Source: Proteus columbae (GTDB lineage Bacteria > Pseudomonadota > Gammaproteobacteria > Enterobacterales > Enterobacteriaceae). Taken from it: a stretch of DNA of 55,517 bases. The position numbers and the translations under genes were made by a program. Under the pieces are notes generated by a model, which was given only the letters and a program-made list of their open reading frames with translations, was not told the DNA's origin and made no database searches. Numbering within the stretch: the stretch's first letter is position 1; each line of letters starts with the position of its first letter. Of the stretch, positions 45,801 through 54,615 are shown piece after piece. The stretch is taken from positions 1 through 55,517 of the forward strand of contig NZ_NGVR01000005.1 in assembly GCF_002777965.1 (NCBI RefSeq), in the 5' to 3' direction.

Positions 45801-46199
45801 CTTTATTTTGAATTACGTCCAGGTACATCACCCGATATTATGCAAACCCATCTAATGATAGATAAACAGTCGCTTATCTATGATAACCAACAACCGCAAT
45901 GGCAACGTTTTGTTTGGCCGGCGGATACCGTTACCTCTGGCGCATCACTCAGTTGGATCACAACCAATACAGGCACACGTATTTATGGTGATTATCGCGG
46001 TGTTTGGGGCATTATTCGTTTATTGGAGGATGCCAATATTACCCCTTATGCCGGTAGCACCAGCAGTTATTCTGTCCGTTGGAAAACCTTAAATGGTCAG
46101 TCACTCAATTACACCTTAAGAACAGAAATGGGTGATGGCCCCATCGCACTTTTGCAACTGCGCAATTTCGTTTTACCGGAAAAGATCTTTTTGGATTAA
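42843..46199 (+). CDS. tssM: T6SS inner-membrane protein TssM (IcmF/VasK family)
   Basis: This is the large subunit of the membrane complex, binding TssL in the membrane and TssJ in the periplasm. The 1118-residue protein has two N-terminal helices (about 14-36 and 49-70), a cytoplasmic domain, a third helix at about 372-394, and a long periplasmic part ending in the IcmF C-terminal domain. The usual nucleotide-binding loop is absent: at the expected place the protein reads LLIGTPLSVEKHT, with no GK[ST]. Its start overlaps the upstream gene by 14 bases. Confidence 0.93.
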   Translation: MKINDKLSSTRDLFIIYTVILTISLFTLSILYYLFGNEILETDYSPKEIIFFTFSSWIALLLAFPFFIYGWKKVIPLLSKPFLYNTKTLPEINKQNNSFIDDIFKQYGHRNSKNLIRILLIGTPLSVEKHTPNLTTDIWQENNGTLLIYGGDINQSIDESLIQDLKQLRHRRPLDGVIWVSENSLSQQPLGYSLFNHLNPINTDTASRYFHQLFRQLRWQAPIWLWNISNNGEITTNETPTVLYSVPLKATSEILSNNLKTLLPALVEQGTQAVLHNHTHTYLLALARFLQHEGSEKLANNLAPLLSGYRSLPFAGVLFSTPIYDNTSATLSLNNQWTSDPHWKALLTANSQLPSELKASPLGLNSKRILQYTVATAMTLWGVGMVVSYFMNRQLITQSQQQAQLATDNHQSEFARLQAQYGLQQTLGLLSYREKTSVPFWLRFGLSCNNQLLSHLWPVYSQSMLPLLRDSTQQHLENYLHAFMQFPPESAERIEGAQSAYQALKAYLMMSDPTRIEPTFFTESALSIWPEYNGLKEGEWQTLGTELLTFYAAQLPYHNEWTIKPNRNLVAGSRTILIRQIGQRNGESALYQKILQQAQHNFADITLNDMTGDTDVSFLLSTSETIPGIFTRKAWEESIEPAIKKAVHERREEIDWVLSDTQKETDIDISPEKLQQNLTERYFNDFSGSWLSFLNGLQWRETQSLSDTIDQLTLMSDVRQSPIIALMNTLSYQGKTGRQQEKLADSFVNSAKDLLSKEQQPVISQKAEFTGPLEPVFAPILAFTDPQSSAQNSDALSLQAYLTRVTRVRLKLQQVVNAPDPQAMSQALARSVFEGKTVDLSETQDYGSLIAASFGQEWNSFGKTLLVQPLSQAWQQLLAPTSQGINTQWRNAIVNDWNSAFGGRYPLKNTQSDISLPLMAQYLRPDNGRIQRFLETHLNGVLHKEGTHWVPDTTNAQGLTFNPEFLKALDKLSYLGDVVFANGEARLYFELRPGTSPDIMQTHLMIDKQSLIYDNQQPQWQRFVWPADTVTSGASLSWITTNTGTRIYGDYRGVWGIIRLLEDANITPYAGSTSSYSVRWKTLNGQSLNYTLRTEMGDGPIALLQLRNFVLPEKIFLD

Positions 46200-46220
46200 C
46201 CTACTATCTCAAAAGGAAAT

Positions 46221-47852
46221 ATGCTCACTATGTCCTTATTGGATACCTTAATCTCATCATGCTTTGCTGATGATACAAACAAAGCACAACAACTTGCTCA
46301 GCAACAAATCACTTTATGGGATCGTTGGCTATTACCGATTACTCCTAATCAACCTGTGGGTGATGATCCCAGTTATGAAGATGACTTTGAGCGAATGAAA
46401 GAAGAAGTTAATAAGCTCTCTGGTGCCGATACAGAGCTAATTTGCTTACTTGCTGAAAAGTTACTGCTCAATTCCTGCAAAGATGTACGCGTTGTCACTT
46501 ATTATATTTGGGCTCGCTTGCACAAAGAAGGTGAACATGGGCTTGCCGATTCTTTAGGGCTTTTAAGTGGATTGCTTATTCGCTATCGCGATACGTTATT
46601 ACCTAGCCGAGCCACTAGTCGAAAATCTGCTTTAGAGTGGTTATCAGGTCAGCGCGTTTTAGATAGCTTATCGCTTTATCCTGAAGTTGATCGTCATGAG
46701 TTCTCTCGTATTATCGCCTTATTAGCCACCATTGAAACGGAGCTTGAGACATGGAATGAAGCTGAAAAGCCACAACTTACGGGATTACATCAAGCTCTCG
46801 AAAAACGCCTTGCTCAATCTGGAGGGGCAAGTTCATTAGTACCACAAAATATCAGCCGAAATGAACCTACTTATAACTCGTCTTCAATGTCTTCTTCTTT
46901 GTCACAAAGTACGCCAATAGAGACAATACAATCCGGTCGTGAATTATTAGATCAATCTAAAATGCTTGCTAACTACTTACGAAATCAACCTAGCGGTTGG
47001 TTAGCAGGGCATAGATTAATGAAAGTGGTGAGATGGGATACGCTTCATCAACTTCCACCACAAGATCAGCAAGGTTGTACTCGCCTTTCTCCGCCAAGAA
47101 CCGATGCAAGGGCACAACTTAAGCGCCTCTATTTACAACAAAGTTGGGGTGAACTGGCAGAGCAAGCTGATAAGCTTTTTGCAGAAGGTGTTAACCATTT
47201 TTGGTTAGATGTGCAATGGTATCTCTATCAAGCACTCAGTAAGTCACCAGCACCTTGGAATGCATGGTCTGATATTATAAAAAACGATTTAAAACAATTT
47301 CTTACCCGTCTTCCTGATTTAGAGAAATTATCATGGGAAGATGGTACGCCATTTGCCGATGAAGTAACATTAAGTTGGATAAAACAACATGTTATGGAAG
47401 AAAATTTTGATGCCATGCAAGGACTATCAAATAGTGACTCTCATCAATCTGACGATGAGCCAATATTGGCATTAGAAACCGAAGCTATCACACAAGCGGA
47501 TAATGAAGGTATAGAAGTTGCGCTAAAATGGCTACAACATCGCCCTGATATCAGCACTTCAAGACAAAAATGGTTATTAACCCTCATTATGGCGCGAGTG
47601 GCAGAACAATTTGCTCGCCACGATCTGGCATTAAATTTATTACGTGAGCTCGATAAAAAAGCACTTTCTATGTCATTAACACAATGGGAACCTGATTATA
47701 TTTTTGAAGTGAAAGCACGACAACTTCATCTTTTCCGAGCAAAAATTCAACGTAACACCTCAGATAAACCCCGTATAGAACAACAGATGGAGCTGTTACT
47801 CAGCGAATTAACAGCTATCGATCCCGTTCGCTCTGCAATTTTATATTCCTAA
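46221..47852 (+). CDS. tssA: T6SS protein TssA (ImpA_N domain)
   Basis: TssA primes baseplate and tube assembly and stays at the end of the growing sheath. The 543-residue protein has the ImpA_N block LPITPNQPVGDDPSYEDDFERMKEEVNKLSG, a middle region with a Ser-rich linker near residue 220, and a C-terminal VasJ-like helical domain. AGGA precedes the first ATG by four bases. A second ATG three codons later is possible. It lies 21 bases after tssM. Confidence 0.9.
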   Translation: MLTMSLLDTLISSCFADDTNKAQQLAQQQITLWDRWLLPITPNQPVGDDPSYEDDFERMKEEVNKLSGADTELICLLAEKLLLNSCKDVRVVTYYIWARLHKEGEHGLADSLGLLSGLLIRYRDTLLPSRATSRKSALEWLSGQRVLDSLSLYPEVDRHEFSRIIALLATIETELETWNEAEKPQLTGLHQALEKRLAQSGGASSLVPQNISRNEPTYNSSSMSSSLSQSTPIETIQSGRELLDQSKMLANYLRNQPSGWLAGHRLMKVVRWDTLHQLPPQDQQGCTRLSPPRTDARAQLKRLYLQQSWGELAEQADKLFAEGVNHFWLDVQWYLYQALSKSPAPWNAWSDIIKNDLKQFLTRLPDLEKLSWEDGTPFADEVTLSWIKQHVMEENFDAMQGLSNSDSHQSDDEPILALETEAITQADNEGIEVALKWLQHRPDISTSRQKWLLTLIMARVAEQFARHDLALNLLRELDKKALSMSLTQWEPDYIFEVKARQLHLFRAKIQRNTSDKPRIEQQMELLLSELTAIDPVRSAILYS

Positions 47853-47884
47853 TCTTTTACTCAACAAATCAAGGTATCAAATTA

Positions 47885-49648
47885 ATGGATGATTTAACCC
47901 TTCGCTATTTTGATGCAGAAATGCGCTATCTTAGAGAAGCCGCCAAAGAGTTTGCACAAGCACATCCTGATAGAGCTGCAATGCTCGATTTAGATAAAGC
48001 AGGCACACCCGATCCTTTTGTTGAACGTTTATTTGAAGGCTTTGCTTTCTCAATGGGACAATTAAGACAAAAAATTGATGATGACTTACCTGAGTTAACA
48101 GAAGGTCTTGTCAGTTTATTGTGGCCTCATTATTTACAGACAATCCCTTCATTATCCATTGTTGAATTAGCCCCTGATATTCAAAAAATGAAAATGACGG
48201 ATAAAATACCTGCTCAATTTGAGGTTCTTTCTCGCCCTATCGGCCCTAAAAAAACGATTTGTCACTATAGAACAACTCAAGATTTAACACTTAATCCAAT
48301 AAAAATTGTTGCTGTAAATTTAACTACCGAACCCGATGGGCGTTCAACTATCCGGTTGAAATTTAAATGTAGTGAAATGATTAATTGGCCTGAAGTGCGC
48401 CTTCATACGCTTTCATTTTATTTATCTGGCGATATTCCGACAACCAATGCACTGCATTTAGCATTAACGAAACAAGTTACAAAAACCTATCTAAAACTCC
48501 CTCAATCAAAAGATAGAATTGCAATCCCTCTCTATTTTTCACCGGGAGGATTTAAGAATACAGACACTCTCTGGCCTAAAGGAGATACCACATTTAGTGG
48601 CTATCAATTATTACTCGAATATTTTTCTTTTCGTGAAAAGTTTATGTTTATTTCACTTAATGGATTAGATGATATTCATTTTCCTGAAGAAACATCTGAG
48701 TTTGAATTAGATATTGTTCTCAATACATTGTGGGATAACTCTCTTACATTAAATGAGGAAAATATACGTTTACATTGCGTACCCGTTATCAACCTTTTTA
48801 ATATAGAAGCCGATCCACTGACTGTTAATGGATTGGAAAGCGAATATTTATTACGACCGCGTCGTGTTCAAGATGGACATACTGAAATCTATAGTGTTGA
48901 TAGCGTACATGGCTCTCAACGTACAAATGAGGCGGTTTATGTACCCTTTACCAGCTTTCGCCATCGTGGTGGTATGTTACGACATAATGCTCCTGAACGT
49001 TATTATCATACCCGAGTGAAACGTGGTGTTACGGGTCTTCATGATACTTGGCTTATATTAGGAGGAGAACAACAACAAATTGATTTAGTAACTCAGACAG
49101 AAACCCTGTCATTGCAACTCACAGGCACCAATGGACAATTACCTCGCAAAGCATTGCAAAGCACCTTACTTGATAGAACAGAACAAACCTTACAGATCCC
49201 ATTAGTTGTATGTAATTTGTGTAAGCCAACACTTCCTCTTTACCCTCCTTCAGAAGATCGTTTCCACTGGCGAGTGCTAAGCCACTTAGGTTCTAGCTTT
49301 CTTAACATGATGGATAATGCTGAAGTGCTACGAGGTACCCTCGCACTTTATGATTGGCGAGATGATGATATGAACCACAGAAAACTCGATGCCATTATTC
49401 ATGTCGAACATCATTTAATTGAACGCTTTGAGAAAGGTTTTTTACAACGAGGTATTGATATCGAAGTCACGATTGATAGCAATGGTTTTAATGGTGAAGG
49501 TGATATTCATTTATTTGGTGAAATGCTTAATCGTTTTTTTGCACTTTATGCTGATGTTCATCTTTTTAATCAATTAACACTGATTATTTTACCAACAGGA
49601 AAACGAATTCAATGGAAAGAAAGCCACAACCCACAGCTGCCCCGTTAA
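47885..49648 (+). CDS. tssF: T6SS baseplate protein TssF
   Basis: This baseplate wedge subunit acts with TssG. The 587-residue protein starts with the family pattern LRYFDAEMRYLREAAKEFAQ and PDRAAMLDLDKAGTPDPFVERL. It also contains LLWPHYLQTIPSLSIVEL and the C-terminal RGIDIEVTIDSNGFNGEGDIHLFGEMLNRFFALY (seen as shorter blocks). It overlaps tssG by 37 bases, an arrangement usual for this pair. Confidence 0.94.
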   Translation: MDDLTLRYFDAEMRYLREAAKEFAQAHPDRAAMLDLDKAGTPDPFVERLFEGFAFSMGQLRQKIDDDLPELTEGLVSLLWPHYLQTIPSLSIVELAPDIQKMKMTDKIPAQFEVLSRPIGPKKTICHYRTTQDLTLNPIKIVAVNLTTEPDGRSTIRLKFKCSEMINWPEVRLHTLSFYLSGDIPTTNALHLALTKQVTKTYLKLPQSKDRIAIPLYFSPGGFKNTDTLWPKGDTTFSGYQLLLEYFSFREKFMFISLNGLDDIHFPEETSEFELDIVLNTLWDNSLTLNEENIRLHCVPVINLFNIEADPLTVNGLESEYLLRPRRVQDGHTEIYSVDSVHGSQRTNEAVYVPFTSFRHRGGMLRHNAPERYYHTRVKRGVTGLHDTWLILGGEQQQIDLVTQTETLSLQLTGTNGQLPRKALQSTLLDRTEQTLQIPLVVCNLCKPTLPLYPPSEDRFHWRVLSHLGSSFLNMMDNAEVLRGTLALYDWRDDDMNHRKLDAIIHVEHHLIERFEKGFLQRGIDIEVTIDSNGFNGEGDIHLFGEMLNRFFALYADVHLFNQLTLIILPTGKRIQWKESHNPQLPR

Positions 49649-50709
49649 TTCAGATGTTAGGCGATAAATTACCTTATGTGAATTTCTATCGCTTTTGCCA
49701 ATTACTTGAAAAATCCAGTCCCGAATTACCTGAATTAGGAAGTTCCCCTGATCCGAAAACTGATCCTATTAGATTTCGCCCACATCGTGGCATGGGTTTT
49801 CCTGTCACAGAGATCAAAGGAACTGATCCCTTAGATAAATACCGAAAAAGTACAATACCAAGTTTATATACTACATTTTTGGGGCTTTATGGTATCACCT
49901 CTCCACTCCCAACATCTTACCTTGACGATATTGCACAATACCGCGATGGCACAGATTCACTCACTGACTTTTTAGATATTTTTAACCATCGTCTTACCAC
50001 TCAGTTTTATCGGATCTGGCGCAAATATTCTTATCCTGCGACTTTTGGAGAAGGAGGATCAGATAAAACATCGCAATATCTTTATGGCTTAATTGGTTTA
50101 GGTATCCCAAGTTGTGCTAATCATGTGCAATCACCTTTATCTCGCTTTTTAGCGCTATTAGGGATCTTACGTTTACCAACACGTACAGCTGAAGGCATTA
50201 GCGCATTAGTAAAATTATTAGCACCATCAACAAAAGCCAGCATTACACCTCATGATCCTCGAAGAATTGCACTCAACACTCTCACAATCATGTCGTGCTC
50301 ACAACCTATAACATTAGAAAATAAACCTGTTTTAGGTCGCTATGCTATTGATGTAAATAGCCAAGTATTAATAAAACTACACACTGAAAATAAGGAAGAA
50401 GCAAAAGGTTGGTTACCTGATGGCAGCATTTATCAGGATTTTATGGCATTACTTCGCGTTTATTTGGGATCAAGAGTTAATGCGCGACTACGTTTAACAT
50501 TACCTAGATATTTATTACCTGATGCAACATTGAGCACATCTAAAAATCAAGGGGTACAGTTAGGTAGAACCGCCGTCATGCGGCCTCATAACCAGATTGA
50601 AAAAACGCTATCTACATCTTTTATCACCATTGGACTTGGCCTTTATCAATATCTAACACCCCGCACTCAACATTATAAAAGTGATGAATATGGCAATTAT
50701 CAATTTTAA
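49612..50709 (+). CDS. tssG: T6SS baseplate protein TssG
   Basis: The 365-residue wedge subunit has YRFCQLLEKSSPELPELGSS, IRFRPHRGMGFPVTEI, LYTTFLGLYGITSPLPTSY and the C-terminal LRLTLPRYLLPDATL and LGLYQYL. AGGA lies about eleven bases before the ATG. Its end overlaps the tssJ start. Confidence 0.93.
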   Translation: MERKPQPTAAPLIQMLGDKLPYVNFYRFCQLLEKSSPELPELGSSPDPKTDPIRFRPHRGMGFPVTEIKGTDPLDKYRKSTIPSLYTTFLGLYGITSPLPTSYLDDIAQYRDGTDSLTDFLDIFNHRLTTQFYRIWRKYSYPATFGEGGSDKTSQYLYGLIGLGIPSCANHVQSPLSRFLALLGILRLPTRTAEGISALVKLLAPSTKASITPHDPRRIALNTLTIMSCSQPITLENKPVLGRYAIDVNSQVLIKLHTENKEEAKGWLPDGSIYQDFMALLRVYLGSRVNARLRLTLPRYLLPDATLSTSKNQGVQLGRTAVMRPHNQIEKTLSTSFITIGLGLYQYLTPRTQHYKSDEYGNYQF

Positions 50710-51247
50710 ATCGCAAACATTTCTTTCTTTCCCTCTCCGATTAGCACTGTTATTTATATTAACGTTTGCAATCGCAGGTTGTGGTTTAACTCAAACCATC
50801 AGTGATGGCACAGTCTCTTTAACTAAATCTATTTTTTATAAACAAATCAAAATATTGCATTTGGATTTTACCGCAAGAGAAGCACTTAATACTGATGATA
50901 ATGGTTCATCACTTTCCGTTATTGTTAGAGTATTTCAACTAAAATCAGCAGATACTTTTAATGATAGCGATTATTTATCACTGTTTAATCAAAATAACGA
51001 TGTTTTAACATCTTCTTTATTAGCGCAAAAAGATTTACGTATTCGCCCTGGTGAATCTATTTCTCTCGATATGCCAATGGAAAAAGAAACTGAATTTGTC
51101 GCTATTGCCACAATGTTTCATACACCTGATGAAGCTAAAAATAGCTGGCGGATTGTTATTCCTAAAAACGAATTCGATCCAGATAAAGCGCGTAAAATTG
51201 TGCTTACTGAAAATACACTAACATTACAACCTTTGGATAAAAAATAA
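50684..51247 (+). CDS. tssJ: T6SS outer-membrane lipoprotein TssJ (SciN)
   Basis: TssJ anchors the membrane complex in the outer membrane by binding TssM. The signal peptide ends in a lipobox, FAIAGC, with the modified Cys near residue 33. The rest is a beta-sandwich domain with LDFTAREALNTDDNGSSLSV, VIVRVFQLKSADTFNDSDY and IRPGESISLDMPME. The first ATG at 50684 overlaps tssG. An ATG two codons later is equally plausible. It is 187 residues long. Confidence 0.92.
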   Translation: MNMAIINFKSQTFLSFPLRLALLFILTFAIAGCGLTQTISDGTVSLTKSIFYKQIKILHLDFTAREALNTDDNGSSLSVIVRVFQLKSADTFNDSDYLSLFNQNNDVLTSSLLAQKDLRIRPGESISLDMPMEKETEFVAIATMFHTPDEAKNSWRIVIPKNEFDPDKARKIVLTENTLTLQPLDKK

Positions 51248-51249
51248 CG

Positions 51250-51678
51250 ATGCCACAACCCTCTCTCTATGAAATGCTAACGGGTTATTTTTCGGGTGGA
51301 TTAGCAGTTGATTCTATATCAGAAGAAGATCAGGTTATTCTTTCTGTCATGGATAATATTCATAGAATATTAAATTCACGAGCAGGAACACTAAAACATC
51401 TGCCTGATTATGGTTTACCTGATATGAGTAAAATAATTCAAGGACTACCGGGAAGTTCACATAAAGTCATGTCTATATTATCAACAACATTACTAAAATA
51501 TGAACCTAGAATAAAATCAGTCACACTAAGTATATTACCTGAAAATGAATTTGGAAAATTATGTTATTCTTTAGATATTGAATTACATGAAAGAGGACTT
51601 ATACGCTATGGTACTGAATTTTCACCTGATGGAAGAATATTTCTTCACCATTTAAAAAAGCAATTTTATTTATCATGA
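51250..51678 (+). CDS. tssE: T6SS baseplate protein TssE (gp25-like)
   Basis: The 142-residue gp25-like protein links the sheath to the baseplate. It contains PSLYEMLTGYF, ILSVMDNIHRILNSRAGTLKHLPDYGLPDMS (conserved turn and acidic residue) and KYEPRIKSVTLSIL. It starts two bases after the tssJ stop. Confidence 0.93.
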   Translation: MPQPSLYEMLTGYFSGGLAVDSISEEDQVILSVMDNIHRILNSRAGTLKHLPDYGLPDMSKIIQGLPGSSHKVMSILSTTLLKYEPRIKSVTLSILPENEFGKLCYSLDIELHERGLIRYGTEFSPDGRIFLHHLKKQFYLS

Positions 51679-51761
51679 TATTATTTTCTTCTACTTATTC
51701 TTAATTTTTATTTAGATTTATTTTTATATTTTTTTAGACCTTAAATTAACTTGAGGCAACT

Positions 51762-53147
51762 ATGAATTCTTACTTAGATTCACTTTCAATTGGAGGTGAT
51801 CCTCGTGTATTTAATCAATTTCTTGCTATTAAAGAAGAACTTGATAAACGTTTTCATCCAGCGCGCCCAGATATTAATTGGCAATATGTCCATGAATTGT
51901 GTATTTCTTTATTTAATCAAAATGGTGTCGATCTTCAAACTGCTTCTTGGTTTGTTATATGCCACCAGAATCAAGCTGGACTTGATGGTTTAAATGAAGG
52001 ACTTTACCTTACTCATAGAATATTGACTCAACATTGGCAAACACTATGGCCAGTGCAAACACATACTCGTATCAATATTCTTTCGTCCTTAAGCCAACAG
52101 ATAGTTTCTGGTATTCGTGGAACTGCTTTTGTTTATTCTGACTTGTCTATCCTTTATCAAATTGAAGAGTTATTAAAGAGTATCAATCATCATCTTCAAA
52201 TATTAGAAATTAAGCATCTTGTTCAATTTGATTATCTAGAGAACTTAATTATTGCTCAAGCTAGGCAATTAGAGAATGCAGACACATTAGATAGCAATTT
52301 TAATCCTCCCGAGTTATCCTCTACTATCAATAAAGAAAATGAGATCCCTGCTCAAATTATCGATACAACTTTATCTGCATCATCTACGCCCCTTAATACT
52401 AATGAAAGCATTACGTCACCAAAAACCTATATATCCTCCTCCATTTCATTACAGCCTCCCGTAAAAAAGATATATCGACAGGAGCTATGGCGAGGTATTT
52501 TAATTGGCACATTAACCAGTAGTTTATTTTTTGTTATCCTATTTTATTTTTGGTTAGCTGAATTAAAAAACAATAATCTAATTGATGCTTTTCCTTATAT
52601 TCCAACCATTAATGCTCACGCAGGCTCTCTTATTGAACAACAAACTGCAAATGGTAAAAATATAACAAAGACACTCAATACTGAGCAGATTAGCGTGATA
52701 CAACAACGTTTAGATGAACTCACATTACTTTCTCCCACATGGGCTCAAAGTTATGGTCTCGAAGTCATCAGCTATTTGAACGAGCAGTATGAAGATAATC
52801 CAGAGCTTTTATCGTTTACACTACTTTGGAAAAATAACCTAAAAATAAATGCCACCACTGATGAACAAATCAATCAATGGTCAAAAGGTATGACTGAACT
52901 CGATAAATTAAGCCAAAGATTAGATAACTTTGATGGTAATCCTAAAAATTACATTACAGGCTCTGAATTAAAATCTATCATTTTCAAAGCTCGCCAACAT
53001 TTCAATCAAGCTAAACCTTTAGAAGAAGAGTTACGCTTACTTGAAAAACAACCAATACAAAATGCAATTTCAGACTATGAGTATCAACAAATAGATAATC
53101 ATTTTAAACAATTATTAAATCGATATTCGTTATTACGTTCTAAATAA
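51762..53147 (+). CDS. ImpA_N/VasL-family T6SS protein (TagA-like)
   Basis: The 461-residue protein has an N-terminal ImpA_N-type domain (SLSIGGDPRVFNQFLAIKEEL, THRILTQHWQTLWPVQ), a linker rich in Ser and Thr, one transmembrane helix at about residues 244-268, and a C-terminal VasL-like helical domain. It matches the VasL/TagA group. TagA in E. coli caps the far end of the sheath at the opposite membrane, which would fit a membrane-bound TssA paralogue. It lies 83 AT-rich bases after tssE. Confidence 0.78.
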   Translation: MNSYLDSLSIGGDPRVFNQFLAIKEELDKRFHPARPDINWQYVHELCISLFNQNGVDLQTASWFVICHQNQAGLDGLNEGLYLTHRILTQHWQTLWPVQTHTRINILSSLSQQIVSGIRGTAFVYSDLSILYQIEELLKSINHHLQILEIKHLVQFDYLENLIIAQARQLENADTLDSNFNPPELSSTINKENEIPAQIIDTTLSASSTPLNTNESITSPKTYISSSISLQPPVKKIYRQELWRGILIGTLTSSLFFVILFYFWLAELKNNNLIDAFPYIPTINAHAGSLIEQQTANGKNITKTLNTEQISVIQQRLDELTLLSPTWAQSYGLEVISYLNEQYEDNPELLSFTLLWKNNLKINATTDEQINQWSKGMTELDKLSQRLDNFDGNPKNYITGSELKSIIFKARQHFNQAKPLEEELRLLEKQPIQNAISDYEYQQIDNHFKQLLNRYSLLRSK

Positions 53148-53155
53148 AGAAATAC

Positions 53156-53395
53156 ATGTATTTAATAAGGAATTTAATATTTATTAGTATGGTTATTTTA
53201 TTAAGTGGTTGTATTATGGGTTCACCTTATGGAGGAGCTATCTTTGTTGGCTCTATAGATTTAATTAGAATAACATTAGAATCCAAAGATGAAAAAATTA
53301 TAAAATCGACAAAATCACCTATTATTAATTTAAATTTAAAAACTCAAAAACATCATAATTACACTATTTTTTATAATGATAGCAATATCCATTAA
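53156..53395 (+). CDS. Small lipoprotein at the end of the T6SS cluster
   Basis: The 79-residue protein has a short signal peptide with lipobox VILLSGC (Cys19), then GSPYGGAIFVGSIDLIRITL and a basic, Asn/Lys-rich tail. I do not recognise its family. It lies eight bases after the TagA-like gene, so it is probably co-transcribed. The ribosome site is weak (AAATAAAGAAATAC before the ATG). Its role is unknown; a periplasmic anchor or immunity function is possible. Confidence 0.6.
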   Translation: MYLIRNLIFISMVILLSGCIMGSPYGGAIFVGSIDLIRITLESKDEKIIKSTKSPIINLNLKTQKHHNYTIFYNDSNIH

Positions 53396-53736
53396 AAAGT
53401 AACGAGTTATTACAGAGCAGCCTTTAAATTAAAATAAAAAAATAAGATAATAATAAAATCACGCGATAAAGCCATAAATAAATGACATTATTAAATCGTC
53501 ATATAATGAAAAAAAAGAATAATCCTCATTAAATTCAAGAAAAAACAAGTAAAACTACGTATATCTAATAACTAAAGCAACAAATCAATGAATAAGATTT
53601 ATCTTTATTAAAAATACGTATTAATAAGATATATCTTACTTACATTCTGTTTCAATTACCAACACTAATAAATATTAATTTTTAATAAACTAATTGTAAT
53701 AAGTTTTGTTAATTATTTAGATTGTAAGGTGTTTAA
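53396..53736. promoter_or_regulatory. AT-rich intergenic region with paired palindromic sites
   Basis: No gene is seen. Two related sites lie upstream of the ankyrin gene: AATAAGATTTATCTTTATT (53591-53609) and AATAAGATATATCTTACTT (53623-53641), the latter containing the perfect palindrome TAAGATATATCTTA (53625-53638). They are 32 bases apart. A palindrome AATACGTATT (53613-53622) lies between them. These look like a two-site operator for an unknown regulator. Confidence 0.5.
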
Positions 53737-54474
53737 ATGAATATAAAAATGTTTGTTATTTCATTGTCATTAGTTTCTTTTGGCGCACAAGCATTGATTA
53801 TTAATGAAAATAATCCACCCAAGTATCAATCTTTTAAATCAAATTATTCTGATATGATTGAGTTGGCTAATAAATCACGTTTACCACATCGAGTATTCTA
53901 TACGTCACCAAGTACAGGTAGAAATGCACTATGGTTTGATGCTGTTAAACAGGGTGATTTAAATGAAGTCAAAAAGATGCTTGCCAATGGTCAAAATATT
54001 GAAGCGAAAGACACGGGAAGTTTAGAGCAAACAGCTCTGGGATGGGCTGCGTTTATTGGTGACGAAGAGATGGTTGATTACCTTATCTCTCAAGGCGCGA
54101 ACCTTTGGGCTACAGATAAAGACGATGTTTATAATGTTTTTAAATCAGCAGTATTAGGAAATAATGTCAATGTGGTAAAAAAAATTCATGACCTAATGAG
54201 AAGTGATATTGAACTCAATAACCAAAGAGTAGAGAGCGATGGTGAAACATTTATTATGATTGCAGCCAGTAATAATCGCCTTGATACCGTAGAATACCTT
54301 ATTTCTGAAGGTGCCGATGTTAACCTAGTGACGACAACGCAAGATAAGTCATTATTTTCTTATAATCACAGTGCGTTAAGCTATGCTTGTCAAAATAATC
54401 TTAAAGATATGCAGAGACTATTGATTAAAAACGGTGCTATAAATCATATAACAGGTACAACACTCTGCCATTAA
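53737..54474 (+). CDS. Exported ankyrin-repeat protein
   Basis: The 245-residue protein has a signal peptide (about 1-19, ending GAQA) and roughly five ankyrin repeats from residue 65 on. Clear examples are LNEVKKMLANGQNIEAKD, TALGWAAFIGDEEMVDYLIS, RLDTVEYLISEGADVNLV and LKDMQRLLIKNGAINHIT. Ankyrin repeats bind proteins, and in the periplasm such a protein may be an inhibitor or scaffold. Its substrate is unknown. It lies beyond the T6SS cluster in the same direction but has its own control region and terminator. Confidence 0.8.
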   Translation: MNIKMFVISLSLVSFGAQALIINENNPPKYQSFKSNYSDMIELANKSRLPHRVFYTSPSTGRNALWFDAVKQGDLNEVKKMLANGQNIEAKDTGSLEQTALGWAAFIGDEEMVDYLISQGANLWATDKDDVYNVFKSAVLGNNVNVVKKIHDLMRSDIELNNQRVESDGETFIMIAASNNRLDTVEYLISEGADVNLVTTTQDKSLFSYNHSALSYACQNNLKDMQRLLIKNGAINHITGTTLCH

Positions 54475-54476
54475 AT

Positions 54477-54514
54477 ACACAAAAGCCATCCAATAATAAG
54501 ATGGCTTTTGTGTT
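54477..54514 (+). terminator. Terminator after the ankyrin gene
   Basis: ACACAAAAGCCATC, a short loop and GATGGCTTTTGTGT form a long stem, with A- and T-rich flanks. It lies three bases after the stop and could also stop transcription from the convergent XRE gene. Confidence 0.85.
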
Positions 54515-54615
54515 ATTAGTTATTGAGTTTTGAAAAATAGAATTTTAATTAAAACAACTAAAAAATGACTCAATATATTTATCAGAACTCAATATCAACA
54601 AGTAATATATCCGTG

